64,000 bases of DNA from Xanthobacter tagetidis (GTDB lineage Bacteria; Pseudomonadota; Alphaproteobacteria; Rhizobiales; Xanthobacteraceae): assembly GCF_003667445.1 (NCBI RefSeq), contig NZ_RCTF01000013.1, positions 1-64,000 of the forward strand, given 5' to 3'. Below, in pieces: positions 8,032-18,453 of the stretch (position 1 is its first letter; each line of letters begins with the position of its first letter). The position numbers and the translations under genes are program-made. Below the pieces are notes generated by a model. It was given only the letters and a program-made list of their open reading frames with translations, searched no databases and was not told the origin of the DNA.

Positions 8032-8115
8032 TTTACTCTCCTTGAGAAACCGTCGTTGAACGTGAAGCCCGGAACGTGAAGCCCGGACGAGGCCGCTGCG
8101 GCCGCGTCCGGCCGG

Positions 8116-8868
8116 TCAGTGGCCGGGGTGGATGGCGTCGTTGAGGTAGATGGAGGTCAGCACCGCGAACACGTAGGCCTGCAGCACCGCCACCAGCAGC
8201 TCCAGCGCGGTCAGCGCCACGATCATGAAGAAGGGCAGCGTCGCGCCGAACCAGCCGACCACGCCGGCCGAGGCGAGGCCCACCACGAAGAAGGCGAACA
8301 CCTTCAGCGCGATGTGGCCGGCCAGCATGTTGGCGAACAGACGCAGCGAGAGGCTGATGGGGCGCGAGAGGAAGGACACCACCTCGATCACCACCAGGAA
8401 GGGCAGGAGGAAGGCCGGCACGCCCGAGGGCACGAACAGATGCAGGAAGTGCGAGCCGTGCTTCATGAAGCCGTAGACGATCACGGTGCCGATCACGAGC
8501 AGCGCCAGCGCCGCGGTGACGATGAGATGGGCGGTGACCGTGAAGGTGTAGGGGACGAGGCCGACGAGGTTCGCCACCAGCACGAACATGAACAGCGAGA
8601 ACACGAGGGGGAAGAACACCATGCCCTCGTTGCCGGCCGAATCACGCACCATCTTGGCGATGAATTCGTAGCTCACCTCCGCCGCCGACTGCGCCCGGCC
8701 CGGCACCAAAGTGCGCCCGCGCGTCGCGAAGGTGAGGAAGAAGAAGATGATGGCGACGATGCCGAACATGAAGACGGCAGCGTTGGTGAAGGAGAACTGG
8801 ACGCTGCTGATGTTCAGCAGGTCAACGTAGCGCTTGATCTCGAACTGGTGGATCGGATCGACGACCAT
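8116..8868 (-). CDS. atpB: ATP synthase F0 subunit a
   Basis: This 250-residue polytopic membrane protein provides the proton half-channels next to the c-ring. The essential arginine is in [16 protein letters not shown], equivalent to the a-subunit Arg that exchanges protons with the c-ring carboxylate, and the last helix region ([20 protein letters not shown]) carries the conserved Gln/Tyr block. It follows atpI by about 170 bases and precedes atpE by 84 bases on the minus strand. Confidence 0.97.
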   Translation of the reverse strand: MVVDPIHQFEIKRYVDLLNISSVQFSFTNAAVFMFGIVAIIFFFLTFATRGRTLVPGRAQSAAEVSYEFIAKMVRDSAGNEGMVFFPLVFSLFMFVLVANLVGLVPYTFTVTAHLIVTAALALLVIGTVIVYGFMKHGSHFLHLFVPSGVPAFLLPFLVVIEVVSFLSRPISLSLRLFANMLAGHIALKVFAFFVVGLASAGVVGWFGATLPFFMIVALTALELLVAVLQAYVFAVLTSIYLNDAIHPGH

Positions 8869-9037
8869 CCGCCTACGCCCCCTTCTCGCGGCGGCCCGAA
8901 GCCGCCAGTGCGCGGCGTTTGCCGCTCGTGTTCCGTACGCGGCCTGCGCCGCCTGTTCTTTGCGGCGCCTGCCGCCCGTTACCGCGTCCGCCGCATGTCC
9001 TTCCGGCGACCCGGTCGACGCCTCTCGGCGCCGTCTC

Positions 9038-9454
9038 TTACAGGGCCTTGCCGCCGTCGTGCCTGCGGCCTTCCGCCGCGCGCAGCATGTTCAGCACGCC
9101 GGCGCCGAAGCCGACCAGCGTGAACACGATCAGCCCCCAGGGCGAGATCGCGAGGAAATAGTCGATCCCGTAGCCGATGAGCGAGCCCACCAGAACGCCG
9201 GAAACGAACTCGGCGCCGAGCCGGAACGCCAGCGCGACACCCGAAGCGGAAGACGTGTTAGGCCCGCTCTTGCCCTTCGGCTCCTGCGTCCTGGCACGCA
9301 CCTTCCCGAGGGAGGAATCGAGATCCTGAAGACGCTGCGACAGCTCTCCGTCACTGGGCCGGGAAGCCGGCGCCCCGCCCGCGGCGGACACGTTCCCCTC
9401 GACGGGCCGATCGTTCGCGGATCGGCCGCGGGAAGCATCACTCGGGTCGGACAT
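9038..9454 (-). CDS. atpI: ATP synthase-associated AtpI family protein
   Basis: This 138-residue protein has a hydrophilic N-terminal half and two C-terminal membrane helices ([20 protein letters not shown] and [20 protein letters not shown]), the AtpI/Gene1 layout. It is thought to assist c-ring assembly or Mg2+ handling. It is the first gene of the F0 operon and has a sigma70-type promoter about 55 bases upstream. The ATG at 9454 was preferred over a GTG at 9463 because the GGAG ribosome-binding sequence lies about 10 bases before the ATG and abuts the GTG. Confidence 0.9.
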   Translation of the reverse strand: MSDPSDASRGRSANDRPVEGNVSAAGGAPASRPSDGELSQRLQDLDSSLGKVRARTQEPKGKSGPNTSSASGVALAFRLGAEFVSGVLVGSLIGYGIDYFLAISPWGLIVFTLVGFGAGVLNMLRAAEGRRHDGGKAL

Positions 9455-9510
9455 GGCGCCCACTCCGGCTCAGGTGGCAGACCGCAGCCTCCCCCTTGAA
9501 ACCGCGGCGC

Positions 9511-9539
9511 AACATAGTTGCGGCAAAAATGAGTGTCAA
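9511..9539 (-). promoter_or_regulatory. Sigma70-type promoter of the F0 ATP synthase operon
   Basis: On the minus strand a perfect TTGACA (plus 9534-9539) is separated by 17 bases from TATGTT (plus 9511-9516), about 57 bases before the atpI ATG. This is close to the housekeeping consensus and well placed for a short leader. A small inverted repeat (CGCGTTC/GAACGCG, 9542-9556) lies just upstream of the -35 box and could end smc transcription. Confidence 0.7.
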
Positions 9540-9613
9540 GGCGCGTTCCGAACGCGGTATCCCATTGAAATAACGTGAGAAAATTATGACCGCAGCAGGC
9601 AGGAGACGTTACG

Positions 9614-12600
9614 TCACCCCGCCTCGCGCAGGCGCTCGGCTGCCTGGAGGTCAACCGACACCAGCCGCGATACCCCGCGCTCGGCCATGGTGACGCCGAA
9701 AAGCCGGTTCTGGCGCGCCATGGTGATGGGGTTGTGGGTGATGGTGAGGAAGCGCGTGTCGGTGAGGCGCGTCATCTCGTCCAGCAGGGTGCAGAAGCGC
9801 TCCACATTGGCGTCGTCGAGCGGCGCGTCCACCTCGTCCAGCACGCAGATGGGCGCCGGATTGGTGAGGAACACGGCGAAGATCAGCGCCATGGCGGTGA
9901 GCGCCTGCTCGCCGCCGGACAGCAGCGAGAGCGTCTGCGGCTTCTTGCCCGGCGGCTTGGCGATGATGTCGAGGCCCGCCTCCAGCGGGTCCTCGGCCTC
10001 GGTCAGCACCAGTTGCGCCTCCCCGCCGCCGAACAGGGTGTCGAACAGCTTCTTGAAGTGGGCATCCACCACCGCGAACGAGGCCTGGAGGCGCTCGCGC
10101 GCCTCGCGGTTGAGGCTCTGGATCGCCCCGCGCAGGCGCTTGATGGCCTCCACCAGGTCGTCGCGCTCGGCGACCAGGGCGGTGTGCTGGCCCTCCGCCT
10201 CCTCCAGCTCCACGTCGGCGCGCAGGTTCACGGCGCCGAGGCGCTCGCGGTCGCGCTTGGCGCGCTCCAGCTTCTCCTCGATGGCGCGCGGGTCGGGCAG
10301 CGGCCCGTCGATGTCGAGCCCGGCGGCCTCGCGGGCGAGTTCGGGGGGGCCTTCCAGAGCGTCGGAAATCTCGCGCTGGACATCGTCGCGGCGCTGGCGC
10401 GCGGCCTCCAGGCGCGCCTCGGCGCGGGCCGCCTCGGCCCGGGTGCCGGAGAGCGCCTCCACCGCGTCGCGGGCGGCCTTGTCGGCGGCGGCAAGCGCGG
10501 CCTCGCCCTCCGCCAGCCGGTCGGCGGCGGCGCGGCGGGCGGCCTCGGCCTCCTCGGTGGCGGTGAGCAGCGCCCGGCGCTGGCGGATGATCTCGCCCGG
10601 CGCGTCCTCCAGCGCCTCCAGCTCCGCCTGGGCTTCCGCGCTGCGGGCCTCGATGGCGGCGAGGCGCTCGCCGGCGCCGCCGGCGCGCTTGCGCCAGGAG
10701 GATTCCTCGGCCGCCAGGGTCTCCAGCCGCCGGCGCCGGGCGGTGGTCTCGCGGCTGAGGCCGTCGAGCGCGGCCTTGGCCTCGGCCATGGCGGCGCGGC
10801 GCTCGCCGGCCTCGGCGCGGGCGCGGGCGAGGTCCGCCTCCAGAAGATGCGGCGCATCGAGCGCGGCGAGCTGGGCACTTGCCTCCTCCAGGTCCGCCTC
10901 CCCCTCCTCCTTCGCGGCGACGAGGCGCGCGCGCGCCTCGCCCAAAGCGGAAAGGCGGGCAAGGTGCTGGGCCGCCTTGCGCTCGGCGGCGGCGAGACTC
11001 TCGCGCGAGACCTCCGCCGCGCGCTGGGCGGCGCGGCGCGCCTCGCGGGCGGCGGTCTCATGCCGGGCGGCGGCGGCGAGCGCCTCCTGGCGCTCGGCCT
11101 CCGCGGCGCGCAATTCGTCGAGGGCGGCGCGGGCCTCCTCGGCCTCGGCCTCGATGTCGGCGAGGCGGTTGCGCTCGGCGAGCCGGCGCGCGGCCGCCGT
11201 GGGCGCGTCGGCGGCGGCCACCACGCCGTCCCAGCGCCACAGGTCGCCTTCGCGCGAGACGAGGCGCTGGCCGCTCTTCAAGTCGCGGGCAAGGCCCGGC
11301 CCCTCATTCCGCGGCACGATGCCCACCTGGGCCAGCCGGCGCGCCAAAGCCGGCGCGCCCGAGACGTGGCGGGACAGCGGCTCGGCGCCTGCCGGCAGCG
11401 CCGGATCGAGCGCGTCGGGCGCGGCCCCGGCCCAGCGCGCGGGGGCGGCGGGGTCCACCGGCAGATCGAGGTCGTCGCCGAGCGCGGCCCCGAGCGCCAT
11501 CTCGTAGCCCTTGGCGACGGTGAGGAGGTCCGCCACCGGCGGGAAGCCGTCGCCCGACGCCATCAGCAGCTTGGAGAGCGTGCGCGCCTCGGTCTCCAGC
11601 CGGCCGAATCGCGCCTGCGCCTCCGCGAGGGCGGGGCGCAACTCCTCGGCGGCGCGGCGGGCCGCGGCATGCCCGGCCTCGGCCTCGGCGGTGGCCTCCT
11701 CCGCCTCCGCCAGAGCCTCGCGGGCGGCCTCGGCGTCGGCGCGGGCGGCCTCCAGCGCGTCGGTGCCGGCCTCGCGGCGGTGGCGCGCCTCCTCCGCCTC
11801 CACCGAAGCCCGCTCGGCGCCGTTGCGCACCAGCCGGTCGCGCAACTCGCGCACGGACTGCTCCAGGCTGGTCCGGCGGGCGCCGAGGTCGGCGAACAGC
11901 GTGGTCTTCTCCTCCAGCGCCGCCTCCGCCTCGGCCAAGGCGGCGGCGATCTCGGCCATCCGGTCGCCGGCGACCATCTCCGCTTCGGCGCTCTCTTCCT
12001 GCTCGGCGCGCAGCATCTCGCTCTCGTCGGCGAGGCGCTCCAGCACGCCGGAGGCATCGGCCGAGAGCGCCTTCTCGCGCTCCAGGTCCTGCGCCAGCTG
12101 GACGATGCGCCGCTCCAGGTCCTGGCGGCGGGCGGCGATGCGCGCCTCCTCCTTGTCCAGCTCGCCGCGGGCAAGGGTGAGGCGCTGGAGCGCGGCGGCG
12201 GCCTCGGCCTCGGCCTGGCGCAAGGGCGGCAGCTCGTGGGCGGCGATGGCCTGGAGCCGCGCCGCCTCGGCCTGGATGCGGGTGGTCTCGGCGCCGTCGC
12301 GCACGCTCGCCTCGACCGCGCGCTCGGCCTCGGCGAGGGCCTGCGTCACCTCGCGCCAGCGCAGCCACAGAAGCGTCGCCTCGCACTGGCGGATCTCGGC
12401 GGCGAGGCCCTTGTAGCGCACGGTCTGGCGCGACTGCCGCTTGAGGCTCTCCACCTGGGTGCCGAGCTGGACGATCACGTCCTCGACCCGGGCGAGGTTC
12501 TGTTCCGCCGCCTTGAGCCGCATCTCCGCCTCGTGGCGGCGGGCATGCAGGCCGGCGACGCCCGCCGCCTCCTCCAGGATGCGGCGGCGCGCATTGGGCT

Positions 12601-13066
12601 TGGCGCCGACGATCTCGCCGATCTGCCCCTGGCGCACCAAGGCGGGCGAGCGGGCGCCGGTGGAGGCGTCGGCGAACAGCAGGTTGACGTCGCGCGCCCG
12701 CACGTCGCGCCCGTTGATGCGGTAGGCCGAGCCGGAGCCGCGCTCGATGCGGCGCACCACCTCCAGCTGGTCCCACTCGTTGAAGCCGGCGGGGGCGGTG
12801 CGGTCGGAATTGTCGAGCTGGAGCGCCACCTCGGCCGCGTTGCGCGACGGGCGCCCCGTGGTGCCGGCGAAGATCACGTCGTCCATGTCCTGGGCGCGCA
12901 TGGCCTTGTGCGAGCTTTCGCCCATGACCCAGCGCAGCGCTTCCACGAGGTTGGACTTGCCGCACCCGTTCGGGCCCACAACGCCGGTGAGGCCGGGCTC
13001 GATGATGAGGTCGGTGGGCTCGACGAAGGTCTTGAAGCCCACGAGCCGCAGGCGGTTGAACTTCAT
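9614..13066 (-). CDS. smc: Chromosome segregation protein SMC
   Basis: This 1150-residue protein is full length. The N-terminal ATPase half starts MKFNRLRLVGFKTFVEPTDL with Walker A GPNGCGKSN at about residues 31-39. Two very long Ala/Glu/Arg-rich coiled coils flank a central hinge (about residues 500-640, with GYEMALGAALGDDLDLP). The C-terminal half has the ABC signature LSLLSGGEQALTAMAL and Walker B PICVLDEVDAPLDDANVERF. As a dimer with ScpA/ScpB it loads near the origin and extrudes DNA loops to compact and segregate the chromosome. The coiled-coil composition makes the opposite strand open for over 1200 codons, which is an artefact. It is transcribed alone, divergently from cnoX. Confidence 0.97.
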   Translation of the reverse strand: MKFNRLRLVGFKTFVEPTDLIIEPGLTGVVGPNGCGKSNLVEALRWVMGESSHKAMRAQDMDDVIFAGTTGRPSRNAAEVALQLDNSDRTAPAGFNEWDQLEVVRRIERGSGSAYRINGRDVRARDVNLLFADASTGARSPALVRQGQIGEIVGAKPNARRRILEEAAGVAGLHARRHEAEMRLKAAEQNLARVEDVIVQLGTQVESLKRQSRQTVRYKGLAAEIRQCEATLLWLRWREVTQALAEAERAVEASVRDGAETTRIQAEAARLQAIAAHELPPLRQAEAEAAAALQRLTLARGELDKEEARIAARRQDLERRIVQLAQDLEREKALSADASGVLERLADESEMLRAEQEESAEAEMVAGDRMAEIAAALAEAEAALEEKTTLFADLGARRTSLEQSVRELRDRLVRNGAERASVEAEEARHRREAGTDALEAARADAEAAREALAEAEEATAEAEAGHAAARRAAEELRPALAEAQARFGRLETEARTLSKLLMASGDGFPPVADLLTVAKGYEMALGAALGDDLDLPVDPAAPARWAGAAPDALDPALPAGAEPLSRHVSGAPALARRLAQVGIVPRNEGPGLARDLKSGQRLVSREGDLWRWDGVVAAADAPTAAARRLAERNRLADIEAEAEEARAALDELRAAEAERQEALAAAARHETAAREARRAAQRAAEVSRESLAAAERKAAQHLARLSALGEARARLVAAKEEGEADLEEASAQLAALDAPHLLEADLARARAEAGERRAAMAEAKAALDGLSRETTARRRRLETLAAEESSWRKRAGGAGERLAAIEARSAEAQAELEALEDAPGEIIRQRRALLTATEEAEAARRAAADRLAEGEAALAAADKAARDAVEALSGTRAEAARAEARLEAARQRRDDVQREISDALEGPPELAREAAGLDIDGPLPDPRAIEEKLERAKRDRERLGAVNLRADVELEEAEGQHTALVAERDDLVEAIKRLRGAIQSLNREARERLQASFAVVDAHFKKLFDTLFGGGEAQLVLTEAEDPLEAGLDIIAKPPGKKPQTLSLLSGGEQALTAMALIFAVFLTNPAPICVLDEVDAPLDDANVERFCTLLDEMTRLTDTRFLTITHNPITMARQNRLFGVTMAERGVSRLVSVDLQAAERLREAG

Positions 13067-13413
13067 CTCGTGGGCCGCGGGCGGTTGGACGTCATCCGGT
13101 CAGTGCACTTTGGGGCAGACGTTCAGGCATGGCATGAGGTGTGCCAGCCTTTGGCGGTTGTGGTCAAACCGAGCCTGCACGCGCGGCGCGGGGCAGGCAA
13201 GGGGCAGGCAGGGCGCCGGCCTTGCGCGTCCACAGGCCGCGGGGCGCCGTCCCCCGCTTTCCGGCCCCGCCGCCGGGCGCGGCGGCCATTCTGCGGGTTC
13301 CACCCCATGGCGGAAGGCGGTAGAAGCGGCATCGGCCGATTGCGCCGGCGCGGGCGATGCCCATCTAAGGGGCGGATGCGAGCCGCGAGGTCCGGCTCTC
13401 AAGGGGTAAGGCT
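13067..13413. other. Divergent intergenic region between smc and cnoX
   Basis: This 347-bp stretch has no convincing gene. It should hold the promoters of smc (minus) and cnoX (plus). A 23-base imperfect direct repeat of GGGGCAGGCA units lies at about 13190-13212. An open frame of 100 codons on the minus strand (13100-13402) is Pro/Arg-rich with no domain and looks like a GC-content artefact. Confidence 0.6.
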
Positions 13414-14352
13414 ATGCTGTTCAACCAGACGGGCGCCCAAGGAGGCGCGACACAGGGCGCGACACAGACCGGGGCGGCGGGCGCGGAGGCGGTGACCGAC
13501 ACCACCACCCAGACCTTCATGGTCGACGTGATGGAGGAATCCAAGCGCCGCCCGGTCCTGGTGGATTTCTGGGCCCCCTGGTGCGGCCCCTGCAAGACCC
13601 TCGGCCCGATCATCGAGAAGGCGGTCCGCGCCACCAAGGGCAAGGTCAAGCTGGTCAAGATGAACATCGACGAGCACCCGGCCATCCCCGGCAAGCTCGG
13701 CATCCAGTCCATCCCCACCGTCTATGCGTTCGTGAACGGCCAGCCGGTGGACGGGTTCATGGGCGCGCTGCCCGAGGGGCAGGTGAACGCCTTCATCGAG
13801 CGCCTCATGGGCGGCCCGGCCGATGCCGGGCTCGACGAGGTGCTGGCCTCCGGCGAAGCGGCGCTCGCGGAGGGCGACGTGACCGCCGCCGCCGAGATCT
13901 TCGCCGCCGTGCTCGGCGAGGAGCCCGACAACCTGAAGGCGCTCACCGGCCTGGTGCGCGCCCAGGTGCAGGCCGGCGCGCTGGAGCAGGCCAAGGCGAC
14001 GCTTGCCTTGGCGCCGGCGGACAAGCAGAACGACCCCCTCGTCGCCGCCGCCCGCGCGGCGCTGGAGCTGGCCGAGCAGGCGCAGTCGCTGGGCGACCTC
14101 GCGAGCCTCGCCGCCAAGGTGGACCTCGACCCGGCCGACCACGCCGCGCGCTTCGACCTCGCTCTGGCGCTCAACGCCAAGGGGCGGCGCGAGGAAGCGC
14201 TGGTGCACCTGCTCGACATCGTCAAGCGCGACCGCTCCTGGAACGAGGACGCGGCCCGCAAGCAGATCGTGCAATTGTTCGAGGCCTGGGGCCCGACCGA
14301 TCCGCTCACCGTCTCCGGCCGTAAGAAGCTGTCGGCGATCCTGTTCGCCTGA
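13414..14352 (+). CDS. cnoX: Thioredoxin-fold co-chaperone CnoX (YbbN family)
   Basis: This 312-residue protein has an N-terminal thioredoxin domain with the intact active site WCGPC (Cys57 and Cys60, in VDFWAPWCGPCKTLGP) and the cis-Pro region GIQSIPTVYAF. A helical TPR-like C-terminal half follows (LASGEAALAEGDVTAAAEIF and repeats). This matches CnoX, a chaperedoxin that protects substrates from oxidation and hands them to GroEL or DnaK. Unlike E. coli CnoX, both active-site cysteines are present, so it may also have oxidoreductase activity. A LON-domain gene follows on the same strand, 54 bases downstream, as in many alphaproteobacteria. Confidence 0.9.
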   Translation: MLFNQTGAQGGATQGATQTGAAGAEAVTDTTTQTFMVDVMEESKRRPVLVDFWAPWCGPCKTLGPIIEKAVRATKGKVKLVKMNIDEHPAIPGKLGIQSIPTVYAFVNGQPVDGFMGALPEGQVNAFIERLMGGPADAGLDEVLASGEAALAEGDVTAAAEIFAAVLGEEPDNLKALTGLVRAQVQAGALEQAKATLALAPADKQNDPLVAAARAALELAEQAQSLGDLASLAAKVDLDPADHAARFDLALALNAKGRREEALVHLLDIVKRDRSWNEDAARKQIVQLFEAWGPTDPLTVSGRKKLSAILFA

Positions 14353-14406
14353 CCGCTTCCCGCGCACGCCCCCAGAGCGCGCGGACGTCGAAAAAGGAAG
14401 CCGAAC

Positions 14407-15081
14407 GTGGCCGCAAAGCGGACCTATCTTTCGCCGGCGGACGTGCCGCCGGTGGTGCCGGTGTTTCCCCTGTCGGGAGCGCTGCTGCTGCCGCGCGCCG
14501 AGCTGCCGCTCAACATCTTCGAGCCGCGCTACCTCGCCATGGTGGACGACGCGCTCTCGGGGGCGCGGCTGATCGCCATGGCGCAGCCCGACCCCGGCGC
14601 GGCGCCCGGCCCGCACGGGCCGCAGGTGTTCAAGGTGGGCTGCCTCGGCCGGCTGACGCAATTCGCCGAGACCGGCGACGGGCGCTATCTCATCACCCTC
14701 ACCGGCGTCGCCCGCTTCTCAATCGTGGAAGAGGTGGAGGCGCTCACCCCCTACCGCCAGTTCAAGATCGACACCGCCGCCTTCGGCGCCGACTTCGACG
14801 CCAGCGCCGGCGAGAGCGAGGTCGACCGCTCGGCGCTGCTGGCGGCGCTCGCCGCCTTCCTCGAAGCCAACAAGCTTGATGCGGACTGGGACGGCATCCA
14901 GCAGGCCGGCACCGAGATGCTGGTGAACACGCTCTCCGTCATCTCGCCTTATGGCGTGCGGGAGAAGCAGGCGCTGCTGGAGGCGCGCACCCTGCGCGAA
15001 CGGGCCGAGATGCTGGTGGCCATCACCCAGATGACGCTCGCCCGCACCACGCCCGGCGACGGCGAGGGCTCGCTGCAATAG
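14407..15081 (+). CDS. LON peptidase substrate-binding domain protein
   Basis: This 224-residue protein consists almost entirely of the N-terminal (LON/PUA-like) domain of Lon protease without ATPase or peptidase modules. The domain hallmark VPVFPLSGALLLPRAELPLNIFEPRYLAMV is visible at residues 16-45. Stand-alone proteins of this type are common in alphaproteobacteria next to cnoX, and their role is unknown; protein binding or quality control is an inference. The start is GTG at 14407, preceded by AAAAGGAAG. Confidence 0.85.
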   Translation: MAAKRTYLSPADVPPVVPVFPLSGALLLPRAELPLNIFEPRYLAMVDDALSGARLIAMAQPDPGAAPGPHGPQVFKVGCLGRLTQFAETGDGRYLITLTGVARFSIVEEVEALTPYRQFKIDTAAFGADFDASAGESEVDRSALLAALAAFLEANKLDADWDGIQQAGTEMLVNTLSVISPYGVREKQALLEARTLRERAEMLVAITQMTLARTTPGDGEGSLQ

Positions 15082-15201
15082 CGGCGGAGGCTCGCCACCG
15101 GACTGGGATGACGGAAGGGCGCCAGGGGGCCGTTCGCCATCTTCCCGGCGTCATGCCCTTTTCGTCGTCATGCTCTTTCCCAACGTCATCGTCGTTCCTG
15201 C

Positions 15202-15320
15202 CGTCATCCCCCGGCTTGTCCGGGGGATCCACCTGGCCGTCAGGCACGCGTTCCGGTGCTGAATCCCCAAGCGCGGCGCAAGCGGCGCGGTGGATGCCCC
15301 GGACAAGCGGGGGCATGACG
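15202..15320. repeat. Palindromic interspersed repeat, copy A
   Basis: The element begins CGTCATCCCCCGGCTTGTCC and ends GGACAAGCGGGGGCATGACG, so its ends form a long inverted repeat around a variable core. The same ends recur at 24186-24305, 24389-24507 and, degenerately, at 39170-39274 and 48827-48892. It resembles the REP-like elements widespread in Hyphomicrobiales intergenic DNA. Here it lies between two convergent genes, where it could form a hairpin in either transcript. Confidence 0.75.
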
Positions 15321-15332
15321 GGGTGAGGCCCC

Positions 15333-16775
15333 CTACCCCGCGCGCGGGTTGGTGAGGACGCCCACCGCCTGGGCGGCCGCCCGCTCGCCCGACTGCCAGG
15401 CCCCGGCGAGCGTGCCCCACAGCGTCTCGTGCGCGTGCTCGCCGGCGAACAGGAGCCGGCCCGAGGCCACCTCGGTGAAGGCGCGGCGCAGGTTTCCCGC
15501 TCCGGGAAGGGCGCAGGAGAAGGCGCCGAGCGCGAACGGCTCCTTGGTCCAGCGCGTGGCACTCACGCGCCCCACCTTCGCCGCCGCCTGGGCGCCGAAC
15601 TCCTGCGTGAGCGTCTCGCGCACGAAGGCGCGCGCCCCCTCGGGCGGGCCGCCGGCGAGGGCGAGGGCGAGCGCGCCGCCCACGTCGAAGCCGTAGAGGT
15701 CGGTGCCGCCGATGCGCGCGGCGAGCGCGGTGGAGCGGCTGGTGGCCGCCTTGAAGAACAGGCGCTCGTCCGCCTTCAGGCCCAGGGGGTTGCCGGGCAG
15801 TTCGAAGGCGATGCGGTCGAACGCGCCGAGGGTGATGCGCTCCACCGCCGTGCGGTAGCGCGGAACGAGGCCGGGCGTGATGCGCAGCAGGCCGGAGGCG
15901 ATCACGCTCGGCGGCACGGCGAGGATCACCACCCGCCCGGTGAGCGTGCCGCGGCTGGTCTGCACCGAGACCTGGCGGCCGGAGAGGTCCACGGTGCGCA
16001 CCTGCGTCTCCAGGCGCACCGTGAGCGGCTGGGCGAGCTTCGCCACCATGGCGCCGAGGCCCTGGCGGCAAGCCATCTCGCCCTCGCGCTCCTCGGCGCG
16101 GGAGAAGTCGACGGTGGAGACCTCCTCCAGCTCCTTGGCGCAGGTGAAGGGGCCGGTGATGAAATGGGCGCTCGGCCCGAACGCGCCGAGATCGGGCAGC
16201 ACGCGCGCCGCCGGCTGGTCGCGCCCGGCATCGCCGGCGGCGATGATGGCGCGCTCGGCCCGCCGCACGGTGGCGGCGAAATCCTCGTATTCGGCGTCGT
16301 TCGCCTCCTTGCCGCCGAGATAGAGCCGCGCCGGCATGGGCACGCCGACGAGGTCGAGCCCGGCGGCACGGCCGGCCTCGGCGAGCGCCCGGCCGCCGGG
16401 CAGATGGATGCGGCTCGCCCCCATGTCGAACGGCACGCCGAAGATCTGGGTGTCGGTGCGCGCGCGCCCGCCGACCCGGTTCGAGGCCTCCAGCAACGCG
16501 TAGGAATGGCCGGCCTCGGCCACCTTGCGGGCGGCGGCGATGCCGGCCGCCCCGGCGCCGATGATGATGACCTCCACGGTGTCGGCGCCCCGCGTCTGGC
16601 CCAGCGCCCGCACGGCGCCGAGCGGTGCGGCGGCTAGGCCCGCGGCACCGGCGAGAAGGGCGCGGCGGGTGAGGGATGACGAGGTCGGAGGCACGGGCGG
16701 AGGGGTCTTCGGCTGCGGTTTCCGGGCCGCGGACGCTAGCACGGGGCGGCGCTGCGGGCGAGGCCGGGGCCGCAT
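15333..16775 (-). CDS. Tat-exported flavin-containing monoamine oxidase family protein
   Basis: This protein of about 480 residues has a twin-arginine signal ([19 protein letters not shown]) at about residues 33-55, so it is predicted to fold with FAD in the cytoplasm and be exported. The Rossmann motif [19 protein letters not shown] is followed by the GG doublet [12 protein letters not shown] of the amine oxidase family. The C-terminal FAD-contact block is [20 protein letters not shown]. Substrate unknown: amines, amino acids or carotenoid-like compounds are all possible. The ATG at 16775 gives an unusually long region before the Tat motif, and a GTG at 16694 could be the true start. It is divergent from rlmN. 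Confidence 0.78.
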   Translation of the reverse strand: MRPRPRPQRRPVLASAARKPQPKTPPPVPPTSSSLTRRALLAGAAGLAAAPLGAVRALGQTRGADTVEVIIIGAGAAGIAAARKVAEAGHSYALLEASNRVGGRARTDTQIFGVPFDMGASRIHLPGGRALAEAGRAAGLDLVGVPMPARLYLGGKEANDAEYEDFAATVRRAERAIIAAGDAGRDQPAARVLPDLGAFGPSAHFITGPFTCAKELEEVSTVDFSRAEEREGEMACRQGLGAMVAKLAQPLTVRLETQVRTVDLSGRQVSVQTSRGTLTGRVVILAVPPSVIASGLLRITPGLVPRYRTAVERITLGAFDRIAFELPGNPLGLKADERLFFKAATSRSTALAARIGGTDLYGFDVGGALALALAGGPPEGARAFVRETLTQEFGAQAAAKVGRVSATRWTKEPFALGAFSCALPGAGNLRRAFTEVASGRLLFAGEHAHETLWGTLAGAWQSGERAAAQAVGVLTNPRAG

Positions 16776-16805
16776 CCCTTATGGAAAGCCGCCACAATCG
16801 GCATT

Positions 16806-18041
16806 ATGTGTGGCGCCATGACCGTTGCAGCCCCCATCGCCCCGTCCGCGCCGACCGACACCGGCCCCGCGCCCGCCGCCGCCCTGCCGTCCTTGGTCGG
16901 GCTCGACCGGGAGAAGCTCGGCGCGGCGCTCGCTGTCATCGACGTTCCGGAGCGCGAGCGGCGCATGCGCGTCAACCAGCTCTGGCACTGGATCTACCTG
17001 CGCGGCGCCACCGAATTTTCGGAGATGACCAACGTCTCCAAGCACCTGCGCGCGCGGCTCGAAGCCGCGTTCACGCTGGCGCGGCCCGAGATCGTGATGG
17101 AGCAGGTGTCGCAGGACGGCACGCGCAAGTGGCTGCTGCGCTTTCCCGCCGATCTGCCGGGCGAAAAGCCGCACGACATCGAGGCGGTCTATATCCCCGA
17201 GCGCGACCGCGGCACGCTGTGCGTCTCCTCGCAGGTGGGCTGCACGCTCAACTGCTCCTTCTGCCACACCGGCACACAGCGCCTGGTGCGCAACCTCACC
17301 GCCGCCGAGATCGTGGCGCAGGTGATGGTCGCCCGCGACCGGCTGGGCGACTATCCCGGCCGCGAGCGCGCGGTCGGGCCGGGCCTGCCCACCGAGGGCG
17401 ACCGCCTCGTCACCAACATCGTCTTCATGGGCATGGGCGAGCCGCTCTATGCCTATGAAAGCGTGAAGGAGGCGATCGAGATCCTCGCCGACGGCGACGG
17501 CCTCGGCCTCGGCAAGAGGCGCATCACCGTGTCCACCTCCGGCGTGGTGCCGGAGATCGAGAAGCTCGGCGCCGAGGTCGGCCCCATGCTCGCCATCTCG
17601 CTGCACGCCGTGCGCGACGACCTGCGGGACGTGCTGGTGCCGATCAACAAGAAATACCCCATCAAGCAGCTCATGGAGGCCTGCCGCACCTACCCGGCCG
17701 CCTCGAATGCCAAGCGCATCACCTTCGAATATGTGATGCTGAAGGGCGTGAACGACAGCGCCGCCGACGCCAAGGCGCTGGTGAAGCTGCTGGAGGGCGT
17801 GCCGGCCAAGATCAACCTCATCCCGTTCAACCCCTGGCCCGGCACGCAATATGAGTGCTCCGACTGGGAGACCATCGAGCGCTTCTCGGACATCGTCTTC
17901 CGCGCCGGCTATGCGAGCCCGGTGCGCACGCCGCGGGGGCGCGACATCCTCGCGGCCTGCGGCCAGCTCAAGAGCGAGAGCGAGAAGCTCTCCGCCCGCG
18001 AGCGCCTCGCGCTGCGCGCAATGATGGCGCAGGAAGACTGA
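16806..18041 (+). CDS. rlmN: Dual-specificity RNA methyltransferase RlmN (23S rRNA A2503 / tRNA A37)
   Basis: This 411-residue radical-SAM enzyme methylates C2 of adenosine 2503 in 23S rRNA and A37 in some tRNAs. The 4Fe-4S motif CTLNCSFC uses Cys146, Cys150 and Cys153, and the second catalytic cysteine lies near the C-terminus in [30 protein letters not shown] and [12 protein letters not shown] are strong family signatures. The ATG at 16806 ([10 protein letters not shown]) leaves a poorly conserved leader, and an ATG four codons later is also possible. Confidence 0.96.
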   Translation: MCGAMTVAAPIAPSAPTDTGPAPAAALPSLVGLDREKLGAALAVIDVPERERRMRVNQLWHWIYLRGATEFSEMTNVSKHLRARLEAAFTLARPEIVMEQVSQDGTRKWLLRFPADLPGEKPHDIEAVYIPERDRGTLCVSSQVGCTLNCSFCHTGTQRLVRNLTAAEIVAQVMVARDRLGDYPGRERAVGPGLPTEGDRLVTNIVFMGMGEPLYAYESVKEAIEILADGDGLGLGKRRITVSTSGVVPEIEKLGAEVGPMLAISLHAVRDDLRDVLVPINKKYPIKQLMEACRTYPAASNAKRITFEYVMLKGVNDSAADAKALVKLLEGVPAKINLIPFNPWPGTQYECSDWETIERFSDIVFRAGYASPVRTPRGRDILAACGQLKSESEKLSARERLALRAMMAQED

Positions 18042-18069
18042 CCGCACTCCGACCCACGGGAGAACCGCC

Positions 18070-18453
18070 ATGCTGGACCATCTCGGACTGTCGGTGCAGG
18101 ACGTGGAGCGCGCCCGCGCCTTCTACCTCGCCGCCCTCGCCCCGCTCGGCTACGGCATCGTCCTGGAGGTGAGCGCGCAGGAGACCGGCGCCACCGCCTT
18201 CGTCGGCTTCGGCGCCGGCAAGCCCGACTTCTGGATCGGCGCCAAGCCGGTGCTCTCCGGCCCGGTGCATGTCGCCTTCCGGGCGCCGAACCGCGCCGCG
18301 GTGAACGCCTTCTACACGGCGGCGCTTGCGGCCGGAGGCCGGGACAACGGCCCGCCGGGCCTGCGGACCGACTACCACCCGAACTATTACGGCGCCTTCG
18401 TCATCGATCCAGACGGCCACAATGTGGAAGCCGTCTGCCACGCGCCGGAGTGA
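18070..18453 (+). CDS. VOC (glyoxalase/bleomycin-resistance) family protein
   Basis: This 127-residue single VOC domain begins MLDHLGLSVQDVERARAFY, with the first metal-ligand His at position 4. It ends YYGAFVIDPDGHNVEAVCH, with the second His and the metal-binding Glu in GHNVEAV. VOC members are isomerases, dioxygenases or resistance proteins, and nothing here fixes the substrate. It follows rlmN by 28 bases and overlaps the next gene by four bases (GTGA). Confidence 0.85.
   Translation: MLDHLGLSVQDVERARAFYLAALAPLGYGIVLEVSAQETGATAFVGFGAGKPDFWIGAKPVLSGPVHVAFRAPNRAAVNAFYTAALAAGGRDNGPPGLRTDYHPNYYGAFVIDPDGHNVEAVCHAPE

Noticed and set aside
13100..13402. 100-codon minus-strand frame in the smc-cnoX gap
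   Set aside because: Pro/Arg-rich, no ribosome-binding site or domain; the region is better explained as a divergent promoter.
9734..13495. Very long open frame (over 1200 codons) opposite smc
   Set aside because: It is the reverse complement of the Ala/Glu/Arg-rich SMC coiled coils in GC-rich DNA, has no domain, and its translation is a Gly/Leu/Arg/His low-complexity string.
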